Positions 53,146 to 61,600 of a DNA stretch of 64,000 nt are shown in pieces. This stretch comes from Candidatus Pseudoruminococcus merdavium (GTDB taxonomy: Bacteria; Bacillota; Clostridia; Oscillospirales; Ruminococcaceae), in NCBI GenBank assembly GCA_904419745.1, contig CAJFSS010000012.1, forward strand, positions 24,954-88,953. The letters run 5' to 3'. The notes under the pieces are model-generated. The model was given only the letters and a program-made list of their open reading frames with translations. It did no database searches and was not told the origin of the DNA. Position 1 is the stretch's first letter. Every line of letters begins with the position of its first letter. A program made the translations under genes and the position numbers.

Positions 53146-54228
53146 CTATTCGTTTTCTTCTGCAGCCGCCTTGAGTTTCGCAGTCTGATCGGCCGTGCTG
53201 AGAGCATCCACCAGCTCATCGAGATCCCCGTTGAGGATGGCTTCCAGCCGGTAAAGGGTCAAGCCAATCCTATGATCGGTCACACGTCCCTGCGGATAGT
53301 TGTAAGTACGGATTCGTTCTGAACGATCGCCGGTACCAACCTGCATTCGGCGCTCGCTGGCAATCTGTTCTTCCTGTTCACGCTGTTTTGCTTCATACAG
53401 GCGGGAACGGAGGATTTTCATCGCCTTATCCTTATTTTTATATTGGCTGCGCTCGTCCTGGCACTCGACAATCAATCCCGTTGGCAAATGGGTAATACGG
53501 ATTGCAGATTCTGTTTTGTTAACATGCTGTCCTCCTGCACCGGATGCCCGGTAGGTATCAATCTGTAAATCTGCCGGATTGATTTCAATTTCCACATCTT
53601 CCGCTTCTGGCAAAACCGCCACTGTAACTGTGGAAGTGTGAATGCGTCCCTGTGTTTCCGTTTCCGGAACGCGTTGGACACGATGGACTCCGCTTTCATA
53701 TTTCAAACGGGAATAGGCGCCCTCCCCTTCAATGGAAAAGCTGATTTCCTTAACCCCGCCGAGTTCCGTTTCATTGGCATTGAGCACCTCGCATTTAAAA
53801 TGTTTGGACTCCGCGTACATGGAATACATCCGAAACAGGCTGTGTGCAAACAGTGCTGCTTCTTCTCCGCCGGCGCCTCCTCGAATTTCCACAATGACAT
53901 TGCGATCGTCATTCGGATCTTTGGGAAGGAGAAGAATCTTCATTTCTTCTTCCAGGCTTGAAAGAAGATTTTTGTTTGTTTCAAATTCTTCCTGGACAAT
54001 TTCTTTAAAATCCTTATCCAGACCCCCTTCTTCCAACAAGGACTTTGCCTCTTCAAAATCCGCCTTGGCTTTGCTGTACTCCCGGTATTTTTCTACAATC
54101 GGGGTGAGATTTTTGTATTCCTTCATAAGGCTGACATACTGCTCATTATCACTGACAACCGCCGGATCCATCAGCTTTTCATTGATTTCTTGATAACGCT
54201 TTTCTGTAAACTCTAGTTGTTCAAACAT
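53146..54228 (-). CDS. prfA: Peptide chain release factor 1
   Basis: Terminates translation at UAA and UAG. It is 360 residues long. The GGQ motif [11 protein letters not shown] lies near residue 232, preceded by the domain-2 sequence [20 protein letters not shown], which carries the stop-recognition region. The N-terminal coiled domain ([15 protein letters not shown]) is intact. It is the first gene of the prfA-tsaC-coaE-transglycosylase-M18 peptidase group. Confidence 0.96.
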   Translation of the reverse strand: MFEQLEFTEKRYQEINEKLMDPAVVSDNEQYVSLMKEYKNLTPIVEKYREYSKAKADFEEAKSLLEEGGLDKDFKEIVQEEFETNKNLLSSLEEEMKILLLPKDPNDDRNVIVEIRGGAGGEEAALFAHSLFRMYSMYAESKHFKCEVLNANETELGGVKEISFSIEGEGAYSRLKYESGVHRVQRVPETETQGRIHTSTVTVAVLPEAEDVEIEINPADLQIDTYRASGAGGQHVNKTESAIRITHLPTGLIVECQDERSQYKNKDKAMKILRSRLYEAKQREQEEQIASERRMQVGTGDRSERIRTYNYPQGRVTDHRIGLTLYRLEAILNGDLDELVDALSTADQTAKLKAAAEENE

Positions 54229-54279
54229 GATGACACCACCAAATTTAAAATTGCAATTTTGATTTTCCCATCCTGTCCG

Positions 54280-54474
54280 CTACAGGGCGTCATCCGGTTC
54301 CCTCAAAATTTTTTTAATACTTTTCTCAATTTTGCTGCGCGCAATCATCAATTCCCTTGAACAGCCCATGCAGCGGATTTTAAAATCCATTCCTGCACGG
54401 AGTACAACAAATCTGTTGTCACCGCAGGGATGATTCTTTTTCATAATCAGAATATCTCCAGGGCGCACATCCAT
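54280..54474 (-). CDS. DUF951 protein
   Basis: Small 64-residue protein of the DUF951 family, common in Firmicutes, with pattern RPGDILIMKKNHPCG then IRCMGCSRELM and the helix KIEKSIKKIL. The three Cys residues suggest metal binding or a zinc-knuckle-like fold, but no function is known. It is located 51 bp upstream of prfA on the same strand, and some genomes keep it near prfA or rRNA-associated genes. Start codon follows GGGGGAACTGCC. Confidence 0.85.
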   Translation of the reverse strand: MDVRPGDILIMKKNHPCGDNRFVVLRAGMDFKIRCMGCSRELMIARSKIEKSIKKILREPDDAL

Positions 54475-54608
54475 GGCAGTTCCCCCATTTCAATATCTTC
54501 TGGCAAAATTAGTCCTCTATATTATACATCTTTTGTATAGGAAAGGCAATTATTTTCTCTCATACTGTGTCCCGTTCCAACCAAACTAAGACAAGGAGGT
54601 GATTAAAA

Positions 54609-54992
54609 ATGCTTCATGAAACAATTGCATATTTTGAAACTTTGGATTTAGCGGAACTTGCCGTTCGCAGACTGCGTGAGACCAATGCAAAAATCAGTAA
54701 AATCATGCTTCAGGCAGATTATGTTGATGTTCCTGACGACTATAATTTTAGTGCTGTACAGGATGTATCTTATCCGATTTATGTCTCGGCGCTCGGATTT
54801 GGTTCCAGTCCTTTTACAGCCAACATCTACTCTCCTGTTCCTCCATCCCTGTTTTCCGGGCTGCCGGAGGAATATCATAAAAAGGACAATCATCGTAAAA
54901 CGGCTGTCATGCATGTATTTTCTGATTCCAAGTACGACAGCACCATTGATAATTGCCTGAGAAACCATGGTGCTTTTCATATTGTACACTAA
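54609..54992 (+). CDS. Uncharacterised 127-residue protein, paired beta-alpha-beta halves
   Basis: Starts after AAGGAGGTGATTAAAA. The N-terminal half (IAYFETLDLAELAVRRLRETNAK) looks like a beta-alpha-beta unit of a ferredoxin-like or ACT-like fold, and the C-terminal end (VMHVFSDSKYDSTIDNCLRNHGAF) looks like another. A Pro-rich stretch (SPVPPSLFSG) separates them. I do not recognise a family. It is followed by the S1-domain gene 80 bp downstream. No membrane or export signals. Confidence 0.7.
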   Translation: MLHETIAYFETLDLAELAVRRLRETNAKISKIMLQADYVDVPDDYNFSAVQDVSYPIYVSALGFGSSPFTANIYSPVPPSLFSGLPEEYHKKDNHRKTAVMHVFSDSKYDSTIDNCLRNHGAFHIVH

Positions 54993-55073
54993 AATCAAAA
55001 AAGCATACTTCTAATTTCCGTTTCCCGGTTCATATACATGTACAACGGACCAGAAAACGGGAGGTAAAGACAG

Positions 55074-56000
55074 ATGTTTAAGTATCAACCAGAAGGCTTA
55101 TTGATAGACAGTATGGAAAACAGAAAAGCACTTGCAAACCTGACAACTCTTGGCGAAGCCATGCAGCAAAATCAAATACTGGAAGCTCGAGCTCTTGTCT
55201 GCGATGCACAGCATAACCTGATTGTTGATCTCGGCTGCTGTAAGGGGATCATTCCGCGTAAAGAAGGGGCGCTTGGCGTTTCAGAAGGTTCTACTCGCGA
55301 CATTGCCATTATATCCCGCGTTGGCAAGCCTGTCTGTTTCCAGGTAATGGAGTTGACAGAAGATGAACAGCAAAACCCGGTTGCAATGCTCTCCCGAAGG
55401 GCAGTACAAGAGCTTTGCTGTTCCGATTACATAGCAGCGCTTACTCCCGGAGATGTTATCAACGCACGCGTCACACATCTGGAGCCCTTTGGATGTTTTG
55501 TCGATATCGGGTGTGGTATTTCTTCCATGATCCCCATTGATTCCATCTCTGTTTCCCGTATCTCCCATCCGTGTGATCGGTTTAGGGTTGGCCAGGATAT
55601 TCGGGCAGTTGTCAAAGCAATAGATGAAACGGGCAGGGTATACCTTTCCCATAAAGAATTACTGGGCACCTGGGAGGAAAACGCCGCTCTTTTCTCCCCC
55701 GGGGAGACCGTTGCAGGCATTATCCGTTCTGTGGAAGATTATGGGGCCTTTGTAGAACTCACTCCAAATCTGGCAGGGTTGGCAGAACCACGGGAAGGAA
55801 TCCATTCCGGGCAATATGCATCCGTATATATCAAAAGCCTAATCCCAGATCGGATGAAGGTAAAGCTCATTATCGTGGACGCTTTTGATGCACAATACGA
55901 TGTGCTGGAACCCGAATACTTTTTTACCGGGGATCATATCCGTTCATGGAAATATTCCCCGGAGCAATGCGAAAAAGTGATTGAAAGTGATTTTGAATAG
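55074..56000 (+). CDS. S1 RNA-binding domain protein (two or three S1 repeats)
   Basis: Protein of 308 residues. An S1-like barrel is seen around residues 125-195 (GDVINARVTHLEPFGCFVDIGCGISSMIP) and another around 215-260 (GETVAGIIRSVEDYGAFVELTP). The N-terminal part (EARALVCDAQHNLIVDLGCCKGIIPRKEG) resembles a degenerate third. This layout is like Firmicutes S1-domain proteins that resemble RpsA but are shorter, and it probably binds mRNA or ribosomes. Terminator follows. Confidence 0.85.
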   Translation: MFKYQPEGLLIDSMENRKALANLTTLGEAMQQNQILEARALVCDAQHNLIVDLGCCKGIIPRKEGALGVSEGSTRDIAIISRVGKPVCFQVMELTEDEQQNPVAMLSRRAVQELCCSDYIAALTPGDVINARVTHLEPFGCFVDIGCGISSMIPIDSISVSRISHPCDRFRVGQDIRAVVKAIDETGRVYLSHKELLGTWEENAALFSPGETVAGIIRSVEDYGAFVELTPNLAGLAEPREGIHSGQYASVYIKSLIPDRMKVKLIIVDAFDAQYDVLEPEYFFTGDHIRSWKYSPEQCEKVIESDFE

Positions 56001-56028
56001 AAGAAGCCCGGTAAAAACCGGGCTTCTT
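56001..56028 (+). terminator. Terminator of the S1-domain gene
   Basis: Stem AAGAAGCCCGG with its complement, 6-nt loop, starting right after the stop codon; only a short T-run (CTTCTTGT). Confidence 0.7.
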
Positions 56029-56081
56029 GTCATGTCAATACCTAATTTCCCAAAAAATTCACAGAAAAGTTTTGATATTGC

Positions 56082-56112
56082 TTGACTTGGAGTGGACTTT
56101 AAGGAGTATACT
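56082..56112 (+). promoter_or_regulatory. MerR-type promoter of the 56166 DUF362 gene
   Basis: TTGACT (56082-56087) and TATACT (56107-56112) are separated by 19 bp, not 17. The spacer contains the dyad CTTGGAGT-GG-ACTTTAAG (56086-56103), 6 of 8 symmetric. This is the form bound and untwisted by MerR-family activators (AdhR/NmlR operators are similar). No merR gene is adjacent; the nearest is 59969. Confidence 0.75.
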
Positions 56113-56165
56113 TTTTGTAAAGGCTATCAGAAGATAGGCGGATTTTACCAGAAGGAGGAATACCC

Positions 56166-57044
56166 ATGAAATCCAAAGTCTATTTCACAAAAGAGATCAC
56201 TCCGGAAAGCCTGATTAAAATCTACGATGCTTTGGGAGTGGAATTGAAAGGCAATGTTGCTGTCAAAATTTCAACAGGAGAACCGGGCGGCCATAATTTC
56301 CTTAACCCCAATCTTATCAAAGATTTGGTCTCTAAGCTCCATGGAACTATAGTGGAATGCTGTACCGCTTATGGCGGCAAACGAATGGACCCAAAAGATC
56401 ACTGGAAAACTGTTGAAGATCATGGATTTAAAGCCATCGCCCCCTGCGATATCATGGATGAAGAGGGAGAGATTGAAATCCCTGTAAATGGAGGATTCCA
56501 TCTGAAAACAAATTTGGTTGGAAAGAACCTGGAAAATTACAATTCTATTTTAATGCTTTCCCATTTTAAAGGGCATGCAATGGGCGGCTTTGGCGGAGCT
56601 TTGAAAAATATGAGTATCGGTATTGGTTCTTCCAATGGAAAAGCCAATATTCACACCGCCGGCGTGACAAAAGATCCGGCAAAACTTTGGGATAACCTTC
56701 CCGAACAGGATCATTTTCTGGAATCCATGGCAGATGCCTGTAAAGCAGTCATCGACCATGTTGGAAAGGAAAATCTTGTTTATATCAATGTAGCAAACAA
56801 TCTTTCCATTGACTGCGACTGTGATTCCAATCCACACGATCCGGAAATGGCAGATATCGGTATTTTTGCATCGGTAGATCCTGTTGCTGTGGATCAAGCC
56901 TGCTACGATGCGGTTGTCAATTCTCCCGATCCTGGAAAAGCTTCCCTTATTGAGAGAATGGATTCCAAACATGGTATTCATACAGTGGAAGCCGCTGCTG
57001 AACTGGGTCTGGGTAGCCGGGAATATGAAATTGTCGAAATCTGA
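56166..57044 (+). CDS. DUF362 protein without ferredoxin domain
   Basis: Protein of 292 residues that begins KSKVYFTKEITPESLIKIYDAL and contains LSHFKGHAMGGFGGALKNMSIG, typical of the DUF362 family, and an SIDCDCDSNPHDP segment in which three Cys and His might hold a metal. It lacks the ferredoxin end seen in the 25695 homologue. The reaction is unknown. AGAAGGAGGAATACCC precedes the ATG, and a MerR-type promoter lies upstream. Confidence 0.85.
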   Translation: MKSKVYFTKEITPESLIKIYDALGVELKGNVAVKISTGEPGGHNFLNPNLIKDLVSKLHGTIVECCTAYGGKRMDPKDHWKTVEDHGFKAIAPCDIMDEEGEIEIPVNGGFHLKTNLVGKNLENYNSILMLSHFKGHAMGGFGGALKNMSIGIGSSNGKANIHTAGVTKDPAKLWDNLPEQDHFLESMADACKAVIDHVGKENLVYINVANNLSIDCDCDSNPHDPEMADIGIFASVDPVAVDQACYDAVVNSPDPGKASLIERMDSKHGIHTVEAAAELGLGSREYEIVEI

Positions 57045-57061
57045 AGATAAGCAGTTTTACC

Positions 57062-57096
57062 ATAGGGAAAGGGGATGCCCCTTTCCCTATTTTTTA
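57062..57096 (+). terminator. Terminator of the 56166 gene
   Basis: Stem ATAGGGAAAGGGG with its complement, 3-nt loop, followed by TTTTTTA. Confidence 0.85.
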
Positions 57097-57112
57097 TTGG
57101 CGCTTCTAGTAA

Positions 57113-57157
57113 GAAAAAAACTGCGGTTTTGAAATAATAATTTCAAAACCGCAGTTT
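57113..57157 (-). terminator. Terminator of the MerR-controlled ABC cluster
   Basis: Perfect 18-bp stem (AAACTGCGGTTTTGAAAT with its complement, 4-nt loop), followed on the minus strand by a T-run. It lies 45 bp past the lipoprotein stop. Confidence 0.85.
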
Positions 57158-57201
57158 ATTAGTATTCTCCAACCGCAAAACAACGGTTTTCAAAAATAAA
57201 A

Positions 57202-57864
57202 TTATTCCTTTACAAACTGAATATCAACATTGCCGTTATTACTGGATACATTTAGCGTTTTTTCACCGCTATCTTTATTGTCCGGCAGATTACTTTCCCC
57301 TTTTTTTATTTCGGACTGAATAGAAAAGTCATCATGACTTCCTACAATCGCACCGGAAATATCTCCATTTTTAACGTTCAGGGTCAGGGCACTACCTATA
57401 TCTAAGTTTCCAAAGGCAATGTTCCCTCCATTAGAAGAAATCGTGATACTTCCGGTTACAGTCAATGCAGAAAGTGTTATATCCTCATTTGTTGTGGATA
57501 GTGTAAGGGTATCTAAAAGTGCGTCCGGTATCTGCAACGATATTTTCCGATTTTCCGCAGAGGGTTTTCCCCCAATATAATCCGTCCATTCTTTGTCGCT
57601 TGTACTTGCCATTGTCAACACATTTTCGTCAGAAACAGAAATATCGTAATACTCTTGGCTGTTTTCAGAATATTGAATATGGACTTGTTCGTCTTCGGAC
57701 AACGGCACTTCAATTTCTCTATCCCGTACATCAAGATTGACTCCACGAATCTGCGTGGCCGGCGTATAGCTTTTTTCCTCAAATGGTTCGCTGCTGTTCG
57801 AACAGCCCGACAAAATGAAACTGCCCAATATAAGGCACAATACAAGTGAAATGATTTTCTTCAT
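57202..57864 (-). CDS. Lipoprotein with DUF4097-type beta-helix repeats
   Basis: Lipoprotein of 220 residues: lipobox LSGC with Cys at 21, then a strand-rich region with repeated pattern (SLQIPDALLDTLTLSTTNEDITLSAL, GSITISSNGGNIAFGNLDIGS and LNVKNGDISGAIVGS) typical of DUF4097 adhesin-like beta-helices. Such proteins are often encoded beside ABC or regulatory genes in Firmicutes and are of unknown role. It is last in a series of four minus-strand genes, AT-richer than the flanking genes. Confidence 0.82.
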   Translation of the reverse strand: MKKIISLVLCLILGSFILSGCSNSSEPFEEKSYTPATQIRGVNLDVRDREIEVPLSEDEQVHIQYSENSQEYYDISVSDENVLTMASTSDKEWTDYIGGKPSAENRKISLQIPDALLDTLTLSTTNEDITLSALTVTGSITISSNGGNIAFGNLDIGSALTLNVKNGDISGAIVGSHDDFSIQSEIKKGESNLPDNKDSGEKTLNVSSNNGNVDIQFVKE

Positions 57865-57895
57865 AGTGATTCCTCCATAATTTTATAGATTAGAA

Positions 57896-58345
57896 TTACA
57901 ATTCTAATTCATAGTAGTATTCGTCATGATCGATCTTTCCCGTAAACTGAAATCCGAAAGAAAGACATAGTTTTTTGGCAATTTTATTCGCGCCATCTAT
58001 CATTAAAATTACTTTCTTAACGCCTTGAATTTTTAGACCTCTCAAGACATACTCAAAGGCCTTTTTCCCAAGCCCTTTCTGTTGAAATCGATCATCTACC
58101 ATAAAGCGGCAAATGGTTGCTATATCGGCTTGATTTTCTGTACGCTGATACATAAAGAAACCAATTAGCACATTATTGTTATAAATTGCATTGGGATGCA
58201 TTTCTGGATAGTATTTTGCTTCCGCTATAGAAATTGCATTGCAGCAGGGATGTCCCTCCATTGTCGTACCAATTCTATCTTGATTTGTTGTCAATTCACA
58301 TACGTCCAATATATTTTGTGCGTCAACTGATTTTATCCGAATCAT
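57896..58345 (-). CDS. GNAT acetyltransferase, spermidine/BltD-like
   Basis: Small acetyltransferase of 149 residues. The acetyl-CoA loop RFQQKGLGKKAFEYVL is well formed, and the final KKLCLSFGFQFTG strand fits the GNAT end. It resembles spermine/spermidine acetyltransferase BltD, whose partner regulator in Bacillus is a MerR protein (BltR). A MerR regulator is present at 59969, so a polyamine or drug role is a fair guess, but unproven. It lies between the ABC permease and the lipoprotein. Confidence 0.78.
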   Translation of the reverse strand: MIRIKSVDAQNILDVCELTTNQDRIGTTMEGHPCCNAISIAEAKYYPEMHPNAIYNNNVLIGFFMYQRTENQADIATICRFMVDDRFQQKGLGKKAFEYVLRGLKIQGVKKVILMIDGANKIAKKLCLSFGFQFTGKIDHDEYYYELEL

Positions 58346-58360
58346 GGCTATCCCTCTTGT

Positions 58361-59008
58361 CTATAAAGTTTTTCTTTTTAAGACCACAAGTCCACAGAGA
58401 GATAATGCGGCGCTTAGTAACAGACAGATACCAATGTGCAAGACAGCATTGCTGTTAAACATGATTATCTGGAAAAATCCAGCCAGGATAGCCCGTAATG
58501 GGGCAATCGGTGTAAAAACACAAACAATTGCAACGAATAATGCGTCAGTCAGCCACCCATACCAATGTTCCTGCATGGATAACAGCACGTGAAGAAAAAC
58601 CATAACAAGCAGCAAAAAGAACATTTGATGTAAACCGGCAGTGATAATCCCGTTTTCCGTCCATTTACACACGTCCATCATATTGATCACCGTTTGTGCT
58701 GAATATATGGGGTCAATCAATAGGTGGATTCCTGTATTGAAAAGGGAAATGCAAAACGCCAAGAACCCATAGCTAATCAGACAACTGAAAAAGTAATCTT
58801 TTTTGCTCGTTCCCAAGTGCATTAACTTTGTGAAATCATAAAACACAAAAAAGAATGGGGTTAAGATCGCAAGCAGCCAAGTATAATTCCCGTTGCTTAA
58901 AACAACGTTGCCGGAAGATGTGGCACAAAGTACCACAAGAGCCGTAATGATGAAACTTATCTTATTGCTTGCAAGCAATCTCTTTACAATCGCAAAAATA
59001 GCTGTCAT
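58361..59008 (-). CDS. Small membrane subunit of an ABC transporter
   Basis: Integral membrane protein of 215 residues with about six hydrophobic segments (FIITALVVLCATSSGNVVL and ILTPFFFVFYDF near the start). It has no soluble domain and overlaps the ATPase gene stop by 4 bp, so it forms the permease of the adjacent ATPase. Similar small permeases are found with bacitracin/lantibiotic-type or unknown ABC systems. The substrate is unknown. Confidence 0.75.
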   Translation of the reverse strand: MTAIFAIVKRLLASNKISFIITALVVLCATSSGNVVLSNGNYTWLLAILTPFFFVFYDFTKLMHLGTSKKDYFFSCLISYGFLAFCISLFNTGIHLLIDPIYSAQTVINMMDVCKWTENGIITAGLHQMFFLLLVMVFLHVLLSMQEHWYGWLTDALFVAIVCVFTPIAPLRAILAGFFQIIMFNSNAVLHIGICLLLSAALSLCGLVVLKRKTL

Positions 59009-59856
59009 TTTTTTGCACCTCCTTTATGTCCCACCATTTGAATAAAGAAATCCTGCAAAGAAAGCGGCTGAATTTCCAATGAAGCAGTCTGCTTTGGCGG
59101 ATTATCGAAGATATAACTTGTTACAAGACCTCCAACCGTATCTTGACCGATGATATTGAGATTTCGGGTTGCAACCTCCACATCTTTTTGCAGTCCACTT
59201 ATACGAAATGCCTTTGTTTCAACCGACTGCAGTGTATCAAAGAATCGGATGCTTCCTCTATCAATAATGATCAGTTTTTGAATTGCCTTTGCAATTTCCT
59301 CAATGATATGAGTGGATACAATAATAATTCGCGGGTGTTTCTGAAAACTCTCTGTCAGCATATCGTAAAACTCCACACGCATAATTGCGTCAAAGCCGAG
59401 GACAGGCTCGTCTAAAAGAATGACGTCTTTATTACTTGCCAAACAGATAATTGTGGAAACCATCGTTTTCATGCCAAGAGAAAGATGATGAAACTTCTTT
59501 TTCCCGTCCAATTCAAAGCGTTCCATCATTTCCAAAGCAAAGTCATAATCATAGTTTGGGTTTACTTCGGAAGCAATCCGAAGCAGTTTTCGTACCGGAA
59601 GATTAAAATGCTTTGCAAAGTTTTCGATATAGCTAACGCCTGTATCCAAAGTGGATGTTGTTATTATCTTACCGTCAACTTGAATAGTGCCATTGGTAAT
59701 GTTTTGATACCCGGCAATGGATTTGAGAAGCGTCGTTTTACCTGCTCCATTCCTGCCAAGCAAGCAATAAATACCCGGTTCATCAATTGACAAAGTAATG
59801 TTTTTCAGTACGGTTGCATGCCCGTACTGCTTTGTTACTTGTTTGAGTTCTATCAT
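59005..59856 (-). CDS. ABC transporter ATP-binding protein (multidrug/lantibiotic type)
   Basis: ATPase of 283 residues. Walker A GRNGAGKTT near residue 38, signature LSLGMKTM, Walker B VILLDEPVLGFD, H-loop VSTHIIEEI. The open frame begins eight codons upstream, but CTAGGAGGAATGGCTGC precedes the ATG at 59856. First gene of the minus-strand cluster, under a MerR-type promoter. Confidence 0.92.
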   Translation of the reverse strand: MIELKQVTKQYGHATVLKNITLSIDEPGIYCLLGRNGAGKTTLLKSIAGYQNITNGTIQVDGKIITTSTLDTGVSYIENFAKHFNLPVRKLLRIASEVNPNYDYDFALEMMERFELDGKKKFHHLSLGMKTMVSTIICLASNKDVILLDEPVLGFDAIMRVEFYDMLTESFQKHPRIIIVSTHIIEEIAKAIQKLIIIDRGSIRFFDTLQSVETKAFRISGLQKDVEVATRNLNIIGQDTVGGLVTSYIFDNPPKQTASLEIQPLSLQDFFIQMVGHKGGAKK

Positions 59857-59891
59857 GCAGCCATTCCTCCTAAACAGCATTGCAATCTCTA

Positions 59892-59920
59892 TTGCTTTTC
59901 ACAATATCCTATGCTACAAT
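59892..59920 (+). promoter_or_regulatory. Promoter of the merR-like gene
   Basis: TTGCTT (59892-59897) and TACAAT (59915-59920), 17-bp spacer. The dyad at 59929-59947 lies just downstream of its start point, so the MerR protein could repress itself by binding there. Confidence 0.65.
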
Positions 59921-59922
59921 GA

Positions 59923-59953
59923 ATGATAAACCTTTGTGTAACACAAAAGTCAA
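59923..59953 (-). promoter_or_regulatory. MerR-type promoter of the ABC cluster
   Basis: Minus strand: TTGACT (59953-59948) and TATCAT (59928-59923) separated by 19 bp. The spacer holds the near-perfect dyad CTTTTGTGTTACACAAAGG. The long spacer and central dyad are the diagnostic MerR activator form. The merR-like gene is divergent and adjacent. Confidence 0.85.
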
Positions 59954-59968
59954 TAGGAGAAAACAAAA

Positions 59969-60751
59969 ATGAAGCAATATTTTTCAATTGGAGAAGCCGC
60001 AAAAGCTGTTCATACAACGAGCGAAACGCTGCGGCATTATGACCGTATTGGATTAGTAAAGCCAAGCAAAAAAGACGAATGGACCAATTATCGTTATTAT
60101 ACCGAACAGGATATTGTTCGTCTGAATACGGTGCGTGCATTACAGCTTATGGACTTACCTTTGCAGGAGATTAAAAAGGTTTTAGAATATGACGATCTTG
60201 AAAAAATTGTGGATTTTTTAGTGCAAGCGGAAAAAAAAGCCGATGAAAAAATTGCAGCATTACAATACAGTAAATCCAAAATCCTGTTAGCAAAAGCCGA
60301 CTATGAGAAAAAATTGCAGATGCGCAAAAATTCTAACGGCACCTTTATCAAAGATGTTCCAGAACGCGTTATTTTGCTGTCAGATACTTTAGAAGTACCA
60401 ACGCTTGATACTCTTTGGAATTATCTCAGCCACTTCTATGATAAAGTGACTCCTTCCTTAAAAGAGCAATTTGCCTTTGAGGATTTAGCTGGTATATACA
60501 CCGAAAACGGATTATCAAGGCTTTTTGCTGTCTGCATTCGCTATGCGGATATACATGGATTAAAGGTATTGCCCAAAGGAAAATACCTATGCGCTAACTG
60601 TACTGAAGAAAATAGAAAACAAATGTTGAATGAGTTAATACACATAGCCCGAACAAAATATGGTGTTGAACCAACATTTACAGTACAGTTAATCGTTGTA
60701 TCGGGCATTTTGCACTGGAATTATGAAGTACAGGTCTATATTGGGAGCTAA
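59969..60751 (+). CDS. MerR-family regulator with GyrI-like effector-binding domain
   Basis: Activator of 260 residues. The N-terminal MerR winged HTH is clear (IGEAAKAVHTTSETLRHYDRIGLV followed by NYRYYTEQDIVRL), then a coiled dimerisation helix, then a C-terminal domain (residues 120-260) that ends VQLIVVSGILHWNYEVQVYIGS, like drug-binding GyrI-type domains of BltR/BmrR. It is divergent from the ABC-acetyltransferase-lipoprotein cluster, and the shared spacer carries the dyad. Likely drug- or polyamine-responsive. Confidence 0.93.
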   Translation: MKQYFSIGEAAKAVHTTSETLRHYDRIGLVKPSKKDEWTNYRYYTEQDIVRLNTVRALQLMDLPLQEIKKVLEYDDLEKIVDFLVQAEKKADEKIAALQYSKSKILLAKADYEKKLQMRKNSNGTFIKDVPERVILLSDTLEVPTLDTLWNYLSHFYDKVTPSLKEQFAFEDLAGIYTENGLSRLFAVCIRYADIHGLKVLPKGKYLCANCTEENRKQMLNELIHIARTKYGVEPTFTVQLIVVSGILHWNYEVQVYIGS

Positions 60752-60979
60752 AACATTAAAAGCAAAAGCATTCTTACTCCTCTTCCACCCTGTTACATCA
60801 CCTTACAATGCATACCATGAATTATTTAAGTTAATTATGGGATTGTATTGACATATCCGAAAAGAAAGGTGAACTGTAAAATACAATAGAACGAATGAAA
60901 ATAGCAAAAGACCTGTATCGTTATATAATTTCTAAGCTTTCGAGGCTGCGTTAAAAATCATGAGAAACGCTCATAATGA

Positions 60980-61168
60980 GAGCCGAAAAAGGTAAGCAAC
61001 GAGTTATATATCCCGCACCGCCTTGCAAATATTGAGAATAAAGGGCAGCAACCGATTTTGCAGGTATTCTATGACCTTGTAACCACTGCACTGTTGGTTT
61101 TCGCCTCTGTTCCATTCCGTTGGATTTTCTATTGTGCTCTCCTTCAAAGGAAATATGGAATGGGTTGA
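60980..61168 (+). pseudogene. Possible coding remnant of a hydrophobic protein
   Basis: A plus-strand frame of about 62 codons from 60980 to the TGA at 61168 has no start codon. It reads EPKKVSNELYIPHRLANIEN, then KGQQPILQVFYDLVTTALL and a hydrophobic helix, which looks protein-like but is not recognised. It is likely the 3' end of a lost gene at the element edge. Confidence 0.3.
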
Positions 61169-61404
61169 TTGATCTTGATTTAAAATATTTTATTTAATTG
61201 TGTTGGGTATCCAATATGAGCAAGTTTTTCATAGCCACTTTCCCTCACCTCTTTATCGTAAATTTGTTACGCAGTGTAAACGTAATTTTGAGGGTTCAGG
61301 TATTCAAAATCATGCTCGGAAAGCCGCAAAAATCAAGGCTTATTGGGGCTCAATTATGTAATTTAAGACAAAAAACCGCAAACCTTTTGCAGCTTGCGAC
61401 TATA

Positions 61405-61441
61405 CAAAAAGAAACAGCACCGTTTATACAATGCTGTTTCT
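61405..61441 (-). terminator. Terminator downstream of the recombinase region
   Basis: Stem AGAAACAGCA/TGCTGTTTCT with 12-nt loop, followed by TTTTTGTAT on the minus strand. Confidence 0.7.
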
Positions 61442-61451
61442 ATGCTTCTAT

Positions 61452-61600
61452 TTAATTTCTTATGTCCCCACACTCCATACCAATGACTGCCGGCATGGTG
61501 ATATAGTAGTCCCGAGTATATTTATTCCGGAGTTTACCACCCTCTACGTCAAACACTACATAGCGGGAAAAATGCCGAAATCTAAGGACTTCTACAAGTT
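61452..61600 (-). pseudogene. 3' coding fragment joined to the recombinase end
   Basis: Minus strand, second frame relative to the recombinase: from about 61600 an open frame reads VFDVEGGKLRNKYTRDYYI and on to the stop at 61452 (ending MECGDIRN). It has strong protein character but no start of its own, and its upstream part lies in the last codons of the recombinase gene. It may be the 3' remnant of a chromosomal or element gene cut by insertion, or a very short overlapping gene. Product not recognised. Confidence 0.4.

Larger units (their letters stand above)
60752..61451. other. Gene-poor junction between the MerR cluster and the recombinase element
   Basis: About 700 bp without a supported gene. 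It holds a possible coding remnant at 60980-61168 and a terminator at 61405-61441. An 85-codon plus-strand frame at 61198-61455 has no ribosome binding site and runs through the terminator, so it is not called. Confidence 0.55.

Noticed and set aside
61198..61455. 85-codon plus-strand frame at the element border
   Set aside because: No start signal, and it crosses a terminator and the end of the coding fragment on the other strand.
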